A stretch of 64,000 nt of DNA from Kitasatospora phosalacinea (GTDB lineage Bacteria > Actinomycetota > Actinomycetes > Streptomycetales > Streptomycetaceae): assembly GCF_000717185.1 (NCBI RefSeq), contig NZ_JNYE01000025.1:69614-133613 (forward strand), read 5' to 3'. Both the position numbers and the translations under genes were made by a program. Under the pieces are notes generated by a model. That model worked only from the letters and a program-made list of their open reading frames with translations, made no database searches and was not told the DNA's origin. Position 1 is the first letter of the stretch. Every line of letters begins with the position of its first letter. Positions 23,785-34,229 of this stretch are shown here, one piece after another.

Positions 23785-24276
23785 ATGCGGACGAGCGAAG
23801 GCGTGGAGTGGGGGCTGCACTGCTGCCTCACCCTGGTCTGGGTGGGCGGCGCGGAGCCGGTGCCCTCGGCCCGGCTGGCTGCGGTGTTCGAGCTGTCGCC
23901 GACGTACCTGAACAAGGTGCTGCAGCGGCTGACCCGGGCCGGGCTGCTGAGTTCCACCCCCGGGCCGCGCGGCGGGGTGCGGCTGGCCCGGGAACCGGAG
24001 CGGATCACCATGATGGACGTGGTCGCGGCCGTCGAGGGCCCGGACCCGCTGTTCGCCTGCGCCGAGATCCGGCAGCGCGGCGCGGGCGCGGAGGGTGCGG
24101 CGCCGCGCGAGTTCGCCCGGCCGTGCGGGGTCTCCACCGCGATGCGTCGGGCCGAGCTGGCCTGGCGCCGCGAGCTGTCCGACCAAAGCGTCGCCGACCT
24201 GGCGGCGGCCACCCCGGCCGCGTCGGTGGCCCGGATCCGCGCCAACTACGCCCGTCTGGCGGGCACTTCCGCCTGA
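23785..24276 (+). CDS. Rrf2 family transcriptional regulator
   Basis: A 163-aa winged-helix protein (VPSARLAAVFELSPTYLNKVLQRLTRAGLLSSTPGPRGGVRLA) of the Rrf2/IscR/NsrR family. The usual three-cysteine cluster loop is altered: only Cys in FACAEIR and RPCGV are visible, about 30 residues apart. It may ligate a cluster atypically or not at all. I prefer the ATG at 23785 over the one at 23767 because TACCAT (23772-23777) lies seven bases upstream, the leaderless pattern. It follows the [2Fe-2S] protein and may control it. Confidence 0.83.
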   Translation: MRTSEGVEWGLHCCLTLVWVGGAEPVPSARLAAVFELSPTYLNKVLQRLTRAGLLSSTPGPRGGVRLAREPERITMMDVVAAVEGPDPLFACAEIRQRGAGAEGAAPREFARPCGVSTAMRRAELAWRRELSDQSVADLAAATPAASVARIRANYARLAGTSA

Positions 24277-24297
24277 ACCTCCCCCGGGCCGGGGGCG

Positions 24298-25071
24298 CTA
24301 CATCCACATGAACGGCATGCCCGCGACGGCCGCGGCGGACCGGTTGCTGAACGCCAGCACCTCCTGCACCTCACCCGCCTTGTCCGTCTTGCCCGTGTTG
24401 CCCGGGGCGTCGCCCGCCCGCTGGTCGAGGTAGCGCGAGACGGTCAGCGTGATGTGGTGGCCGACCAGTTCGACCCGGGTCGCCGACATCGGCTCGACGC
24501 CCTCGGCGGGGGCGAACAGCCCCTCCGGGTAGGTGAATTCGAAGGCCGCGGCCTTGTCCCGGACGGTCGGCAGGGCCTTGGCCGCGGCGCCCTCGTCGAG
24601 GAAGCGCAGCACCGTCACGCTGGAGATCACCGGCTGGTCGCCGCGGGTGAGCGCGACCCCGATCCAGCCCTGGCAGTCGAGGCCCGCCAGCACGTTGCGG
24701 GTCTTGTCGTTCTGCACCGCCGCGCAGTCCGCCCCCTCCCGGGAGCCCGAGCGGCGGGCCCGGTAGCCGTCGTACTCGTAGGCGCGCTGCGCGGGGAAGT
24801 ACCGTTCCGCGACGAAGGACTGGGACTCCGTCAGCGGCTGCGCGGGGTGGCCCACCACGACCGCGGTGGTCTGGAGCTTGTCCCCGGAGGGCGTGCCCGT
24901 CGCGGTCTCCCCCTGGTGCGGTGAGGTCGCGACCACCCAGACCCCGCCGGCCGCGAGCACCGCGACGACGCTCCACAGCAGGGCCAGCCGCCGCCGCTCG
25001 CCGACCGCCCGGTGCCCGGTCGGCGGCTGCTCGTCGTCAGCGCGCGCGTGCGCTCCCCGCTGGATGGTCAT
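24298..25071 (-). CDS. Membrane-anchored protein of unknown function (257 aa)
   Basis: A short basic N-terminus precedes one transmembrane helix (about residues 28-52, LALLWSVVAVLAAGGVWVVA), with the rest likely outside the cell. The extracellular part has two Cys (GADCAAVQ, GLDCQGW), possibly a disulfide, and no recognised domain. The layout resembles small Streptomyces cell-surface DUF proteins. TACAAT (complement of 25079-25084) lies seven bases before the ATG, so the transcript is probably leaderless. It converges on the Rrf2 gene. Confidence 0.75.
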   Translation of the reverse strand: MTIQRGAHARADDEQPPTGHRAVGERRRLALLWSVVAVLAAGGVWVVATSPHQGETATGTPSGDKLQTTAVVVGHPAQPLTESQSFVAERYFPAQRAYEYDGYRARRSGSREGADCAAVQNDKTRNVLAGLDCQGWIGVALTRGDQPVISSVTVLRFLDEGAAAKALPTVRDKAAAFEFTYPEGLFAPAEGVEPMSATRVELVGHHITLTVSRYLDQRAGDAPGNTGKTDKAGEVQEVLAFSNRSAAAVAGMPFMWM

Positions 25072-25399
25072 GGCGCAGATTGTAAGCAGTTGATCGGACG
25101 GTCGTTCCTTCGGGTCGGATGCATGCGCACTTCGGACCACCCGCGCCCCCTTCGCCACCGCCCCCGCGCCCCCTCCGCCACCGCCCCCGCACCGCTTCCA
25201 CGCCGCCCCGCACCGCCCCTGCACTGCCCCCGCTACGCTGTGTGACGCATCTCTCCCGCCCACCGGTGCTCGTACGACCGACCGATGGTCGGCAAAACAG
25301 CAGGTCGGGGCCGTGTTGTGACAACCGGCACAGCCTGCGGGCGATCTTCTGGCGGGTTCCCTCTGGCGGACGTCGGGGCGGCCCGGGCAGGATCGGGCC
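25072..25399. other. Intergenic region between the membrane protein and bioB
   Basis: This 328-bp stretch holds the leaderless promoter of the leftward gene, a C-rich GCCACCGCCCCCGC-type low-complexity tract (25140-25230), and the palindrome GTTGTGACAAC (25315-25325) upstream of bioB. CAGGAT (25388-25393) lies six bases before the bioB ATG and may be its -10. I see no BirA- or BioQ-type operator that I could name. Confidence 0.4.
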
Positions 25400-26656
25400 A
25401 TGGACCTCCTCGACATCCTGACCGACAAGGGCCTTCGCCGGGAACCGCCCACCCGGGAGGAGGCGCTGGCCGTGCTGGCCACCACCGACGACCAGTTGCT
25501 GGACGTGGTCGCGGCCGCGGGCCGGGTGCGCCGGCAGTGGTTCGGCCGCCGGGTGAAGCTCAACTACCTGGTGAACCTGAAGAGCGGCCTGTGCCCGGAG
25601 GACTGCTCGTACTGCTCGCAGCGCCTCGGCTCGAAGGCGGAGATCCTCAAGTACACCTGGCTGAAGCCGGACCAGGCCGCCGAGGCCGCGGCGGCGGGCG
25701 TCGCGGGCGGGGCCAAGCGGGTCTGCCTGGTGGCGAGCGGGCGCGGCCCGACGGACCGCGACATCGACCGGGTCGCGGACACCATCGCGGCGATCAAGGA
25801 CGCGGACGAGAACGTCGAGGTATGCGCCTGCCTGGGCCTGCTCTCCGACAACCAGGCCGAGCGGCTGAAGGCGGCCGGCGCGGACGCGTACAACCACAAC
25901 CTGAACACCTCCGAGTCCACCTACGGCGACATCACCACCACCCACACCTACGCGGACCGGGTCGACACCGTCACCAAGGCGCACGGCGCGGGCCTGTCGG
26001 CCTGCTCGGGCCTGATCGCGGGCATGGGCGAGAGCGACGAGGACCTGGTCGACGTGGTGTTCGCGCTGCGCGGGCTGGACCCGGACTCGGTGCCGGTGAA
26101 CTTCCTGATCCCTTTCGAGGGCACCCCGCTCGCCGAGGAGTGGAACCTCACCCCGCAGCGCTGCCTGCGGATCCTGGCGATGGTCCGATTCGTCTGCCCC
26201 GACATCGAGGTGCGGATCGCCGGTGGCCGCGAGGTGCACCTGCGCTCGATGCAGCCGCTGGGCCTGCACATCGCGAACTCGATCTTCCTCGGCGACTACC
26301 TGACCAGCGAGGGCCAGGCCGGGCAGGCCGACCTCGACATGATCAAGGACGCCGGCTTCGAGGTGGAGGGCGCCGAGCAGACCACCCTCCCCCGCCACCG
26401 CGTCCCCGCCGGTTCCGGCTGCGGCGGCCACCAGGAGGCGGAGGCCTGCGGGACGGGCGGCGGCTGCGGCACCGGCTGCGGCCCGTGCGGCGGCCACGGG
26501 GCGGAGGCAACCGCGGCGGGCGAAGCGGGCGGGGCCGCGAGCGGGGCCGTCGAGACCGCGGGCGCCGGAACCGCGGGCGCCGAGGACGAAGCGCGCACCG
26601 ACCTGGTCCGGGTGCGCCGTCGCGGCGCCGGCACCGAACTGGCCCCGAACGCCTGA
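25400..26656 (+). CDS. bioB: Biotin synthase with Cys-rich C-terminal extension
   Basis: A radical SAM enzyme that inserts sulfur into dethiobiotin. The [4Fe-4S] motif is CPEDCSYC (Cys65, 69, 72). Further conserved elements include the [2Fe-2S] ligand region ([17 protein letters not shown]), YNHNLNTS and the Arg in [12 protein letters not shown]. At 418 aa it is much longer than the usual 320-350. After the core come a Gly/Cys cluster ([23 protein letters not shown], about residues 340-370) and an Ala/Glu-rich linker before [15 protein letters not shown]. Its TGA overlaps the bioA ATG. Confidence 0.95.
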   Translation: MDLLDILTDKGLRREPPTREEALAVLATTDDQLLDVVAAAGRVRRQWFGRRVKLNYLVNLKSGLCPEDCSYCSQRLGSKAEILKYTWLKPDQAAEAAAAGVAGGAKRVCLVASGRGPTDRDIDRVADTIAAIKDADENVEVCACLGLLSDNQAERLKAAGADAYNHNLNTSESTYGDITTTHTYADRVDTVTKAHGAGLSACSGLIAGMGESDEDLVDVVFALRGLDPDSVPVNFLIPFEGTPLAEEWNLTPQRCLRILAMVRFVCPDIEVRIAGGREVHLRSMQPLGLHIANSIFLGDYLTSEGQAGQADLDMIKDAGFEVEGAEQTTLPRHRVPAGSGCGGHQEAEACGTGGGCGTGCGPCGGHGAEATAAGEAGGAASGAVETAGAGTAGAEDEARTDLVRVRRRGAGTELAPNA

Positions 26657-27981
26657 TGGAGCGTCAGTACGCCGTGGACACCGCGCAGTTGATCGACCTG
26701 GACCGGGCGCACGTCTGGCACCCGTACGGTCCGATGCCGGGGACGGCCCGGCCCCTGGTGGTGGAGTCGGCCGCGGGCGTGCGCCTGCGGCTGGCCGAAC
26801 CCGTGGGCGGGCACCGGGAGTTGGTCGACGGCATGTCGTCCTGGTGGGCGGCGGTCCACGGCTACCGGCACCCCGTGCTGGACGCCGCGGTGCGCACCCA
26901 GCTCGACTCGATGAGCCACGTCATGTTCGGCGGCCTGACCCACCGTCCGGCCGTCGAACTGGCGGTCAAGCTCGTCGAGTTGACGCCCGAGCCGCTGCAG
27001 CACGTGTTCCTCGCCGACTCCGGTTCGGTGTCGGTCGAGGTCGCGCTGAAGATGTGCCTGCAGTACTGGCGCTCGCTCGGCCGCCCCGAGAAGCACCGGG
27101 TGCTGACATGGCGCGGCGGCTACCACGGCGACACCTTCCACCCGATGTCGGTGTGCGACCCCGAGGGCGGGATGCACCACCTGTGGGGCGGCGTGCTGCC
27201 CCGGCAGCTGTTCGCCGCCGAACCGCCCGCCGGGTACGACGCCCCCGCCGACCCGGCGTACCTCGCGCACCTGGCCGGGCTGATCGAGCAGCACGCGGGC
27301 GAACTCGCCGCCGTGATCGTCGAACCGGTCGTCCAGGGCGCGGGCGGGATGCGCTTCCACAGCCCCGAATACCTGCGCGCACTAAGGGAGTTGTGCGACG
27401 CGCACGACGTGCTGCTGGTCTTCGACGAGATCGCCACCGGCTTCGGCCGTACCGGCGAGCTCTTCGCCGCCGACCACGCGGGCGTCTCCCCCGACGTGAT
27501 GTGCCTGGGCAAGGCGCTGACCGGCGGCTACCTGACGCTGGCCGCGACGCTGTGCACCGGCCGGGTCGCCGAGGGCATCTCGCGCGGCGAGGTCCCGGTG
27601 CTGGCGCACGGCCCGACCTTCATGGGCAACCCGCTGGCCGCGGCCGTCGCCAACGCCTCGATCGACCTGCTGCTGCAACAGGACTGGCGCGGCGAGGTGA
27701 AGCGGATCGAGACCGGCCTGCGCACCGCGCTCGCCCCGTGCGCCGGACGGCCCGGGGTCGCGGACGTCCGGGTGCTGGGCGCGATCGGCGTGGTCCAGTT
27801 GGACGCACCCGTCGACATGGCCGCGGCGACCGCGGCCGCCACCGAACAGGGTGTGTGGCTGCGGCCGTTCCGCGACCTGATCTACACCATGCCGCCGTTC
27901 GTCACCGGGGACGAGGACCTCGCCGCGATCGGCCGGGCGGTCGCCGCCGCGGCCACCGCCTCGACCGCCGCCACCGGTTAG
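26656..27981 (+). CDS. bioA: Adenosylmethionine-8-amino-7-oxononanoate transaminase
   Basis: A 441-aa class III PLP aminotransferase making 7,8-diaminopelargonate from KAPA with SAM as amino donor. Visible are WHPYGP at the N-terminus, [10 protein letters not shown] (residues 61-70), [19 protein letters not shown] and the PLP lysine Lys286 in CLGKALTGG. It overlaps the bioB stop by one base, indicating coupling. bioF, needed to supply KAPA, is not in this window. Confidence 0.95.
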   Translation: MERQYAVDTAQLIDLDRAHVWHPYGPMPGTARPLVVESAAGVRLRLAEPVGGHRELVDGMSSWWAAVHGYRHPVLDAAVRTQLDSMSHVMFGGLTHRPAVELAVKLVELTPEPLQHVFLADSGSVSVEVALKMCLQYWRSLGRPEKHRVLTWRGGYHGDTFHPMSVCDPEGGMHHLWGGVLPRQLFAAEPPAGYDAPADPAYLAHLAGLIEQHAGELAAVIVEPVVQGAGGMRFHSPEYLRALRELCDAHDVLLVFDEIATGFGRTGELFAADHAGVSPDVMCLGKALTGGYLTLAATLCTGRVAEGISRGEVPVLAHGPTFMGNPLAAAVANASIDLLLQQDWRGEVKRIETGLRTALAPCAGRPGVADVRVLGAIGVVQLDAPVDMAAATAAATEQGVWLRPFRDLIYTMPPFVTGDEDLAAIGRAVAAAATASTAATG

Positions 27982-28054
27982 CCCCCTACCCCCGCCGCCC
28001 GGGAGCCCCGACGCCCCCACCAGCCCCACCAGCCAGCCCCGACACCTTGACGCC

Positions 28055-28142
28055 CCACCGGGCCACCGGGCCACCGGGCCACCGGGCCACCGGGCCACCG
28101 GGCCACCGGGCCACCGGGCCACCGGGCCACCGGGCCACCGGG
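28055..28142. repeat. Eleven perfect copies of CCACCGGG, G-quadruplex-capable
   Basis: The 8-bp unit is repeated 11 times without a mismatch and fades into GCCACCGCC. On the plus strand it gives GGG tracts every eight bases with 5-nt loops, enough for more than one G-quadruplex. It lies in the 208-bp gap between bioA and bioD, which other biotin operons usually lack. Confidence 0.9.
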
Positions 28143-28189
28143 CCACCGCCTCACCACCACCCCCCACCACCACCAGGAGCAGCCGCACC

Positions 28190-28918
28190 ATGTCGCCCGT
28201 CCTCTTCGTCACCGGCACCGGCACCGAGGTCGGCAAGACGCTCACCACCGCCGCGGTCGCCGCGCTGTGCCCCGAGCCGGTCGCGGTGCTCAAGCCCGGC
28301 CAGACCGGGCTGGGGCCGGGCGAGCCGGGGGACGCGGACGAGGTCGCCCGGCTGGCCGGGCCGCTGGTGCGCCCGGTCGAACTGGCCCGCTACCCGGAGC
28401 CGCTCGCCCCGGAGACGGCGGCCCGCCGCGCCGGGCTGCCGCCGCTCGCCCCCGCGGACGTCGCCGAGGCCGTCGCCGCGCTCGCCGCCGAGCACCGCAC
28501 CGTCCTGGTCGAGGGCGCGGGCGGGCTGCTGGTCCGCTACGACGAGCAGGGGCACACCCTCGCCGACTTCGCTCTCGCCTGCCGGCTCCTGGGCCTGGAC
28601 GTCGAGTTCCTGCTCGTCGCGGCCGCCGGCCTGGGCACCCTGAACGCCACCGCGCTGACCGCCGAGGCCCTGCGCCAGCGCGGCCTGCCCCTGCGCGGCG
28701 TGGTCATCGGCAGCTGGCCCGCCGCCCCCGACCTCGCCACCCGCTGCAACCTCGCCGACCTCCCCACCGCTGCCGGAGCCCCCCTCCTCGGCGCCCTCCC
28801 CTCCGGCGCCGCCACCCACACCCCCGCCACCTTCCGCCCCTTCGCCGCCGCGTCCCTCGCCGCACCCCTGGGCGGCACCTGGAACGCCACCGCCTTCGCC
28901 GCCGCCCACCCGGCCTGA
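28190..28918 (+). CDS. bioD: Dethiobiotin synthetase
   Basis: A 242-aa P-loop ATPase that closes the ureido ring of dethiobiotin from diaminopelargonate and CO2. GTGTEVGKT (residues 9-17) is the Walker A loop with the family-specific [14 protein letters not shown] and VEGAGGLLV are the expected substrate and Mg-binding segments. It follows bioA after a repeat-filled 208-bp gap and overlaps the next gene's ATG by one base. Confidence 0.94.
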   Translation: MSPVLFVTGTGTEVGKTLTTAAVAALCPEPVAVLKPGQTGLGPGEPGDADEVARLAGPLVRPVELARYPEPLAPETAARRAGLPPLAPADVAEAVAALAAEHRTVLVEGAGGLLVRYDEQGHTLADFALACRLLGLDVEFLLVAAAGLGTLNATALTAEALRQRGLPLRGVVIGSWPAAPDLATRCNLADLPTAAGAPLLGALPSGAATHTPATFRPFAAASLAAPLGGTWNATAFAAAHPA

Positions 28919-29637
28919 TGGGCCCCTCCCCTGACGCTTCCCTCGCCCTGCGCACGGGCCTCCACTCCCCCGCGCAGGCCCTGGAGTTCGTCCGCTGGCT
29001 CGCCGCCGCCTGGACGGACCGCCCGCTGACCCCCGCCGACGGCTGCACCGAATCCGAACTCGCCGCTACCGAGGCCCGGTTGGGCTTCCCGCTGCCCACC
29101 GTCCTGCGCTCCGGCTACGCGCTGTTCGGCCGCCGGAACAACCTGACCCGCACCCAGGACCCGCTGCTTCCGCCGTCCGGGCTGTACGTCGACGAGGAGA
29201 CGGGCGACGTGCTCGTCTTCCGCGAGGAGAACCAGGGGTGCGCGTCCTGGGGCGTCCTGCTGTCGGCCCCCGACCGGGACGACCCGCCGGTACTGGTGGA
29301 CGCGGGCGACGGCTGGTTCCCCTTCCTGGAACGGACGTCACTGGCCTGGGTCGAACTCGTCCTCACCGAGTTCCTCCTCGGCTCCCCGCACTACGACGCC
29401 TGCGAACTCCCGTCCGCCCTGCTGCCCGCCCTGCACGCCCGGCACACCCGCCTCCCCCTCCCCGACCACCCGATGTGGGCGAGCCCCGCCGACTCCCCGA
29501 TCCGCTGGTACGCCGCCCCCGGCCGCCTGCTCCGCCACGACGGCCCCGGCCCGCACTCCTGGCTGCACGCCACCGCCCGCACTCCGGCCGGCCTCGACGC
29601 GCTGCACGCCGACCTCCCCGCCCGCTGGGTCGGCTGA
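28918..29637 (+). CDS. SMI1/KNR4 (SUKH)-like protein
   Basis: A 239-aa cytoplasmic protein with the SUKH pattern (CTESELAATEARLGFPLPTVLRSGYALFGRRNN, then GLYVDEETGDVLVFREENQGCASWGV). It is translationally coupled to bioD by a TGATG overlap, but no biotin role is known for this family. SUKH proteins often act as immunity or partner-binding factors. Another SUKH-like protein lies at 7425-8126 and a third at 56193-56783; they are only distantly alike. Confidence 0.75.
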   Translation: MGPSPDASLALRTGLHSPAQALEFVRWLAAAWTDRPLTPADGCTESELAATEARLGFPLPTVLRSGYALFGRRNNLTRTQDPLLPPSGLYVDEETGDVLVFREENQGCASWGVLLSAPDRDDPPVLVDAGDGWFPFLERTSLAWVELVLTEFLLGSPHYDACELPSALLPALHARHTRLPLPDHPMWASPADSPIRWYAAPGRLLRHDGPGPHSWLHATARTPAGLDALHADLPARWVG

Positions 29638-29766
29638 GCGCCCCCGTCCCCGCCCCGGCCCGTTCGCGCGTCCGCCCCGGTGACCTCTCTGCGTGGCGCC
29701 CGGGGTGCGCGGGCGGGGTAGGCATAGCGTCTGGGTGACCCCTGCGGTGCGACGAGAGGACCGACC

Positions 29767-31899
29767 ATGCCACGGGCCACCACGAGGACTTCCGCTCTGG
29801 CCGTGCTGGCCGTGCTCGGCGCCGTGGGCGCGGCCCCGGCGGCCGTGCCCGCGCCCGGGGCGGGCGAGGCGGTGGTGACGGTGCGCACCGGCGGGGACCG
29901 GACGGGCGCGCAGTCCGTCGGCCCGCTGGCGGGCGTCCGGCTGGGGCTGTTCGCGGCGGCGGGGGACGCGGCGCCGGTCGACCCGGGGTGGGGCGTGTGC
30001 GTCTCGGACGCCGCCGGTGACTGCTCCTTCGCGGTCCCGGACACCGGCCCGGGCGGGGCGAACGCGGGTCGGGAACTGACGGTCCGGCAGTTGGACGGCG
30101 GGGTCCCGGCGGGCTGGTTCGCCAACCCGGTGCTGCGGACGGGGCCGGGCAGCGGCTCGGGCTCGGTCCGCTCCCCGTACGCGTTCCGCACCCCGGCGCT
30201 CGCCGCCGGGAACACGTACCGGTCGACCGCCGACTTCATGATCAGCGACGACTACAAGAACCTGCCGACCGCCTCCGGCGGGGTGTGGCAGAACTCGCGG
30301 AACAACCCGCCGCTGCCCGCCCGTTGCGGGCTGGACGTGGCCCTGGTGCTGGACCTGTCGGCCTCGGTCGGCGGCGAGCTGCCGTTCCTGAAGGCGGCCG
30401 CGGACCGCTTCACGGACGCGCTGACCGGCACGCCCTCCCGGCTGGCGGTGTTCTCCTTCGACCAGGCGTCCCCGGCGACCAGCGTGTCGGCGAACCACCC
30501 CGAGCTGCACCCGGTGTCGACCCCCGCGGGTGCGGCGGAGTTCAAGTCGCTGTACGCGGACTGGACGCTGGGCAAGGGCACCAACTGGGACACCGCACTG
30601 TGGTCGGTGGCGCAGGCCGCACCGGCGTACGACGCGGTGGTGGTGCTGACCGACGGCAACCCGACCCGGTTCGCCGACGACAAGCAGGGCGACGGCTCGA
30701 ACACCCACTTCCGGGACGTGGAGAACGGCATCTTCTCCGCCAACTCGGTGAAGGCGAAGGGCAGTCGGCTGATCGCACTGGGCGTCGGCAAGGGCGTCGA
30801 GGGCGACTCGGGGCTGAACCTGCGGGCGCTCTCGGGGCCGACCGCGTACACCGAGGGCGGCGACCTGACGGCCGCCGACTACTTCCAGACCAAGGACTTC
30901 GCCACCGCCGGGCAGCAGTTGCACGACCTGGCGCTGACGCACTGCGACAACAGCGTGACGGTGGTCAAGCAGCTCGTCCCGGCCGGCACGACGGGTGAGG
31001 ACACCACGGGTGCGGTGAACGCCCCGGCGGGCTGGACGTTCACCGCGACCGGCCGGACGCCGGGGGTCGGCGGGCTGCCGGAGGAGCTCACCACGACGGA
31101 CGACGGGACGGGGTCGGTGGTCTTCCAGCCGGAGCTGGGCGAGCTGCCGTCCGCGGCCCTGGACATCAGCGAACTCCAGCACGAGGGCTACGAGTTGGTC
31201 ACCAAGGGCGGCAGGAACGCGGTCTGCGTGAACCTCGACACCGGGCAGCCGGTGGAGGTCTCGGACACCGGCTCGGCCGACCGCCCCGGGTTCGCCCTGG
31301 ACCTGCCCCGGCTGGCCGCGGTCAGCTGCACGGTCTACAACCGCCCGGTCGCGGCGGCCGACCTGGCGGTGGACAAGACCTGGCGGATCGACGGCACCAC
31401 CCACCCGGAGGGCAGCCAGCCCGCCGGGTTCACCGCCACCGCCTCGCTGACCGGCCCGTCCGGCGCCGCCGCCTCGCCGCAGCCGTGGGGCGTCGCGCGC
31501 ACCGGCTACCGGGTCGGCGACCGGGCCACTGTCGACGAGCAGGTCCAACTGGCCGACCCGGCCTGCCGGTTGACCGACCGGCGGATCACCTCCCTGAACG
31601 GCGCCCCCGTCGACCTGCCGCTGGGCAGCGCACTCGCGCTCGACTCCGCGCACACCCGGGCCGAGGTCACCAACACCGTCGAGTGCGACCACCGCACCCC
31701 GTCGCCGTCCCCCTCGCCGTCCCCCGCCCCGCCGACCCACCCCGGCGGCGGGCACCTCGCGGCCACCGGAGGCGGGGGCGCCGCGGCGCTGCTCCCGGCC
31801 GCCGGGGCGACCGTCCTCGCGGGCCTCGCCCTGCTGGCCGCCCGCGCCCGACTGGTCCGGTCGGTCCGGTCGGTCCGGCGGCACCGCGACGGCACCTGA
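29767..31899 (+). CDS. Surface-anchored vWA-domain adhesin/pilin-like protein (LAATG sortase signal)
   Basis: A 710-aa protein with a signal peptide (about residues 1-27), an N-terminal beta domain, a von Willebrand A domain with MIDAS motif DLSAS (Asp196), a following TDGNPT metal loop, and Ig-like (prealbumin/SpaA-like) repeats. A Ser/Pro spacer leads to LAATG (664-668), a hydrophobic helix and a basic tail. LAxTG is the sorting signal of class E sortases common in actinobacteria. It is probably displayed on the wall for adhesion or pilus assembly. No sortase gene is adjacent. The ATG follows GAGAGGACC. Confidence 0.85.
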   Translation: MPRATTRTSALAVLAVLGAVGAAPAAVPAPGAGEAVVTVRTGGDRTGAQSVGPLAGVRLGLFAAAGDAAPVDPGWGVCVSDAAGDCSFAVPDTGPGGANAGRELTVRQLDGGVPAGWFANPVLRTGPGSGSGSVRSPYAFRTPALAAGNTYRSTADFMISDDYKNLPTASGGVWQNSRNNPPLPARCGLDVALVLDLSASVGGELPFLKAAADRFTDALTGTPSRLAVFSFDQASPATSVSANHPELHPVSTPAGAAEFKSLYADWTLGKGTNWDTALWSVAQAAPAYDAVVVLTDGNPTRFADDKQGDGSNTHFRDVENGIFSANSVKAKGSRLIALGVGKGVEGDSGLNLRALSGPTAYTEGGDLTAADYFQTKDFATAGQQLHDLALTHCDNSVTVVKQLVPAGTTGEDTTGAVNAPAGWTFTATGRTPGVGGLPEELTTTDDGTGSVVFQPELGELPSAALDISELQHEGYELVTKGGRNAVCVNLDTGQPVEVSDTGSADRPGFALDLPRLAAVSCTVYNRPVAAADLAVDKTWRIDGTTHPEGSQPAGFTATASLTGPSGAAASPQPWGVARTGYRVGDRATVDEQVQLADPACRLTDRRITSLNGAPVDLPLGSALALDSAHTRAEVTNTVECDHRTPSPSPSPSPAPPTHPGGGHLAATGGGGAAALLPAAGATVLAGLALLAARARLVRSVRSVRRHRDGT

Positions 31900-31976
31900 C
31901 CGGGCTGCCGACGGCCGGTCGGAAACGGCCGGTCGGGAACGGTCGGTTGTCAGTGCCGGACGGAAGGATAACGGTC

Positions 31977-34043
31977 ATGAACAACGCCGCTCCGCTCTCC
32001 TCCGGCGACTACGCCGACGCTGTTGCCACTGCCACGCGGGCCGCCGCCGCCTACTACGCGGACGGGACGACGACGCTCGGGGACGACGAGTACGACGCGC
32101 TGGTGCGGGCGATCGCCGCGTACGAGCAGGCGCATCCGGAGGAGATGTCGGAGCAGTCGCCGACCGGGAAGGTCGCGGGTGGCGCCGCGGAGGGGGACGT
32201 GCCGCACTCGGTGCCGATGCTGTCGTTGGACAACGTGTTCTCGGGGGAGGAACTCGCGGACTGGGCGGCCTCGTTGGAGCGGCGGCTGGGCCGGGCCCCG
32301 GCCGGGTGGTGCGTGGAGCCGAAGCTGGACGGGCTGGCGGTCGCGGCCCGGTACGAGGCGGGTGCGCTGCGGCAGGTGCTGACGCGCGGCAACGGCCTCG
32401 CGGGGGAGGACATCACGCACACCGCGGGCGACGTACTGGGCCTGCCGGCCGTCCTGGCCGAGCCGGTCGACGTCGAGCTGCGCGGCGAAGTCCTGTTGAC
32501 GCACGCCCAGTTCGAGCTGGCGAACGAGATCCGCACGGCGCACGGCGCGGTGCCGTTCGCCAATCCGCGCAACGGCGCGGCGGGCACGCTGCGGGCCAAG
32601 GACCGGCCGTACCGGATCGAGTTGACGTTCTTCGCGTACGACGCGGTGGGCCTGGGCGGGGCGGACGGAGCGCTGGCGCACAGCGCGCTGCTGGAGCGGC
32701 TCGCGGCGCTCGGGGCGAACACCGCGGCGGCGACGGCGGCCGCGCCGCAGCGCTGCGAGAGCGTGGCGGAGGTGCAGCGGCGGGTCGAGGAGATCGCCGG
32801 GATGCGGGCCGCGCTGCCGTTCGGCATCGACGGCGTGGTGGTGAAGGCGGACGACGCGGCCGACCAGGCGCAGGCCGGTTCCGGTTCGCGGGCGCCGCGC
32901 TGGGCGGTGGCCCGCAAGCTCGCCGCCGAGCACAAGGTGACCAGGCTGCTGGCGGTGGAGTGGGCGGTGGGCCGGACGGGCGTCATCGCGCCGCGCGCCG
33001 TGCTGGAGCCGGTGGTGATCGACGGCGTGACGGTGTCGTTCGCGACGCTGCACAACCCGGCCGACATCGAGCGCCGCGGCCTGATGCTGGGCGACCGGGT
33101 GTTCGTCTACCGCGCGGGGGACGTGATCCCGCGGGTGGAGGCGCCGCTGGTGGAGGAGCGCACCGGCGCGGAGCAGCCGATCGTCTTCCCCTCGGCCTGC
33201 CCGCGCTGCGGGGAGGCGATCGACACCGGCGAGCAGCGCTGGCGCTGCGTGCGGGGCCGCAACTGCCAGGCGGTGGCGTCGATCATCTACGCGGCGGGCC
33301 GCGACCAGCTGGACATCGAGGGCCTGGGCTCGACCCGGGCGGTGCAGCTGGTGGAGGCCGGGCTGGTCCGCGACCTGGCGGACGTGTTCACCCTGACCCG
33401 CGAGCAGTTGCTCTCGCTGGAGCGGATGGGCGCCACCAGCACGGACAACCTGCTCGCCGCCGTCGAGACCGCCCGCAGCCGCCCGCTCAACCGGGTGCTG
33501 TGCGCGCTGGGCGTGCGCGGCACGGGCCGCAGCATGTCGCGCCGGATCGCCGCGCACTTCGGCTCGATGGCCGCGATCCGGGCGGCGGACGCCGAGACCC
33601 TGGCCGCCGTCGAGGGCATCGGCCCGGAGAAGGCCCGCCTGGTCGTCTCCGAACTCGCCGAACTCACCGACCTGTTGGACCGCCTGGCCGCCCTCGGCGT
33701 CGGCACCCAGGTCACCGCTCCCACTGCCCCCGCCCCCGTCCCCACCGCGGAACCCGCCGAGGGCGCGGAGCCCCCCGCCGGCGGCCCACTGACCGGCGAG
33801 GCGGTCGTGGTGACGGGCAGCATGAGCGGCCCGCTGGCGGCGCTGTCCCGCAACGAGATGAACGAACTGATCGAACGCGCCGGAGGCAAGGCGTCCTCCT
33901 CGGTCTCCAAGCGCACCACCCTCCTGGTCGCGGGCGAGAAGGCCGGCTCCAAGCGCGCCAAGGCCGAGGAGCTGGGCATCCGCGTCCTCGACCCCGAGCA
34001 GTTCGCCGCCCTGCTCGCCGACCACCTCCCCGTGGCGGCCTGA
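31977..34043 (+). CDS. ligA: NAD+-dependent DNA ligase (LigA type)
   Basis: A 688-aa ligase: N-terminal Ia domain, nucleotidyltransferase domain with adenylated Lys116 in EPKLDG, OB fold, four-Cys zinc finger (CPRCGEAID...CVRGRNC), helix-hairpin-helix repeats ([20 protein letters not shown]) and a C-terminal BRCT domain ([14 protein letters not shown]). Streptomyces often have more than one LigA; the lack of the usual gatC/A neighbours suggests this is an additional copy. The ATG follows GGAAGG at 31962-31967. Just upstream, a 14-bp ACGGCCGGTCGG-type unit is tandemly repeated (31911-31938). Confidence 0.92.
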   Translation: MNNAAPLSSGDYADAVATATRAAAAYYADGTTTLGDDEYDALVRAIAAYEQAHPEEMSEQSPTGKVAGGAAEGDVPHSVPMLSLDNVFSGEELADWAASLERRLGRAPAGWCVEPKLDGLAVAARYEAGALRQVLTRGNGLAGEDITHTAGDVLGLPAVLAEPVDVELRGEVLLTHAQFELANEIRTAHGAVPFANPRNGAAGTLRAKDRPYRIELTFFAYDAVGLGGADGALAHSALLERLAALGANTAAATAAAPQRCESVAEVQRRVEEIAGMRAALPFGIDGVVVKADDAADQAQAGSGSRAPRWAVARKLAAEHKVTRLLAVEWAVGRTGVIAPRAVLEPVVIDGVTVSFATLHNPADIERRGLMLGDRVFVYRAGDVIPRVEAPLVEERTGAEQPIVFPSACPRCGEAIDTGEQRWRCVRGRNCQAVASIIYAAGRDQLDIEGLGSTRAVQLVEAGLVRDLADVFTLTREQLLSLERMGATSTDNLLAAVETARSRPLNRVLCALGVRGTGRSMSRRIAAHFGSMAAIRAADAETLAAVEGIGPEKARLVVSELAELTDLLDRLAALGVGTQVTAPTAPAPVPTAEPAEGAEPPAGGPLTGEAVVVTGSMSGPLAALSRNEMNELIERAGGKASSSVSKRTTLLVAGEKAGSKRAKAEELGIRVLDPEQFAALLADHLPVAA

Positions 34044-34229
34044 GCCAGGGAGGCTGACGGCGCGTCGACGCCCGGGCCTAGACTTCGGGACGGCTTCGGC
34101 GGGCGGGTGGCGCACGCTGCTCCCGGACCCGGGCACCGTGCCGGGGGCCGGAGTTGCGGAGGAGCACCCGCCGCCGCCCGTCCCCCGTTCCCCGCTCCAA
34201 GACCGTCCTCGTACCGGAGAGCTCTCGAC

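Noticed and set aside
28055..28142. Possible CRISPR array
   Set aside because: Units are 8 bp with no spacers and no cas genes are present; it is a microsatellite.
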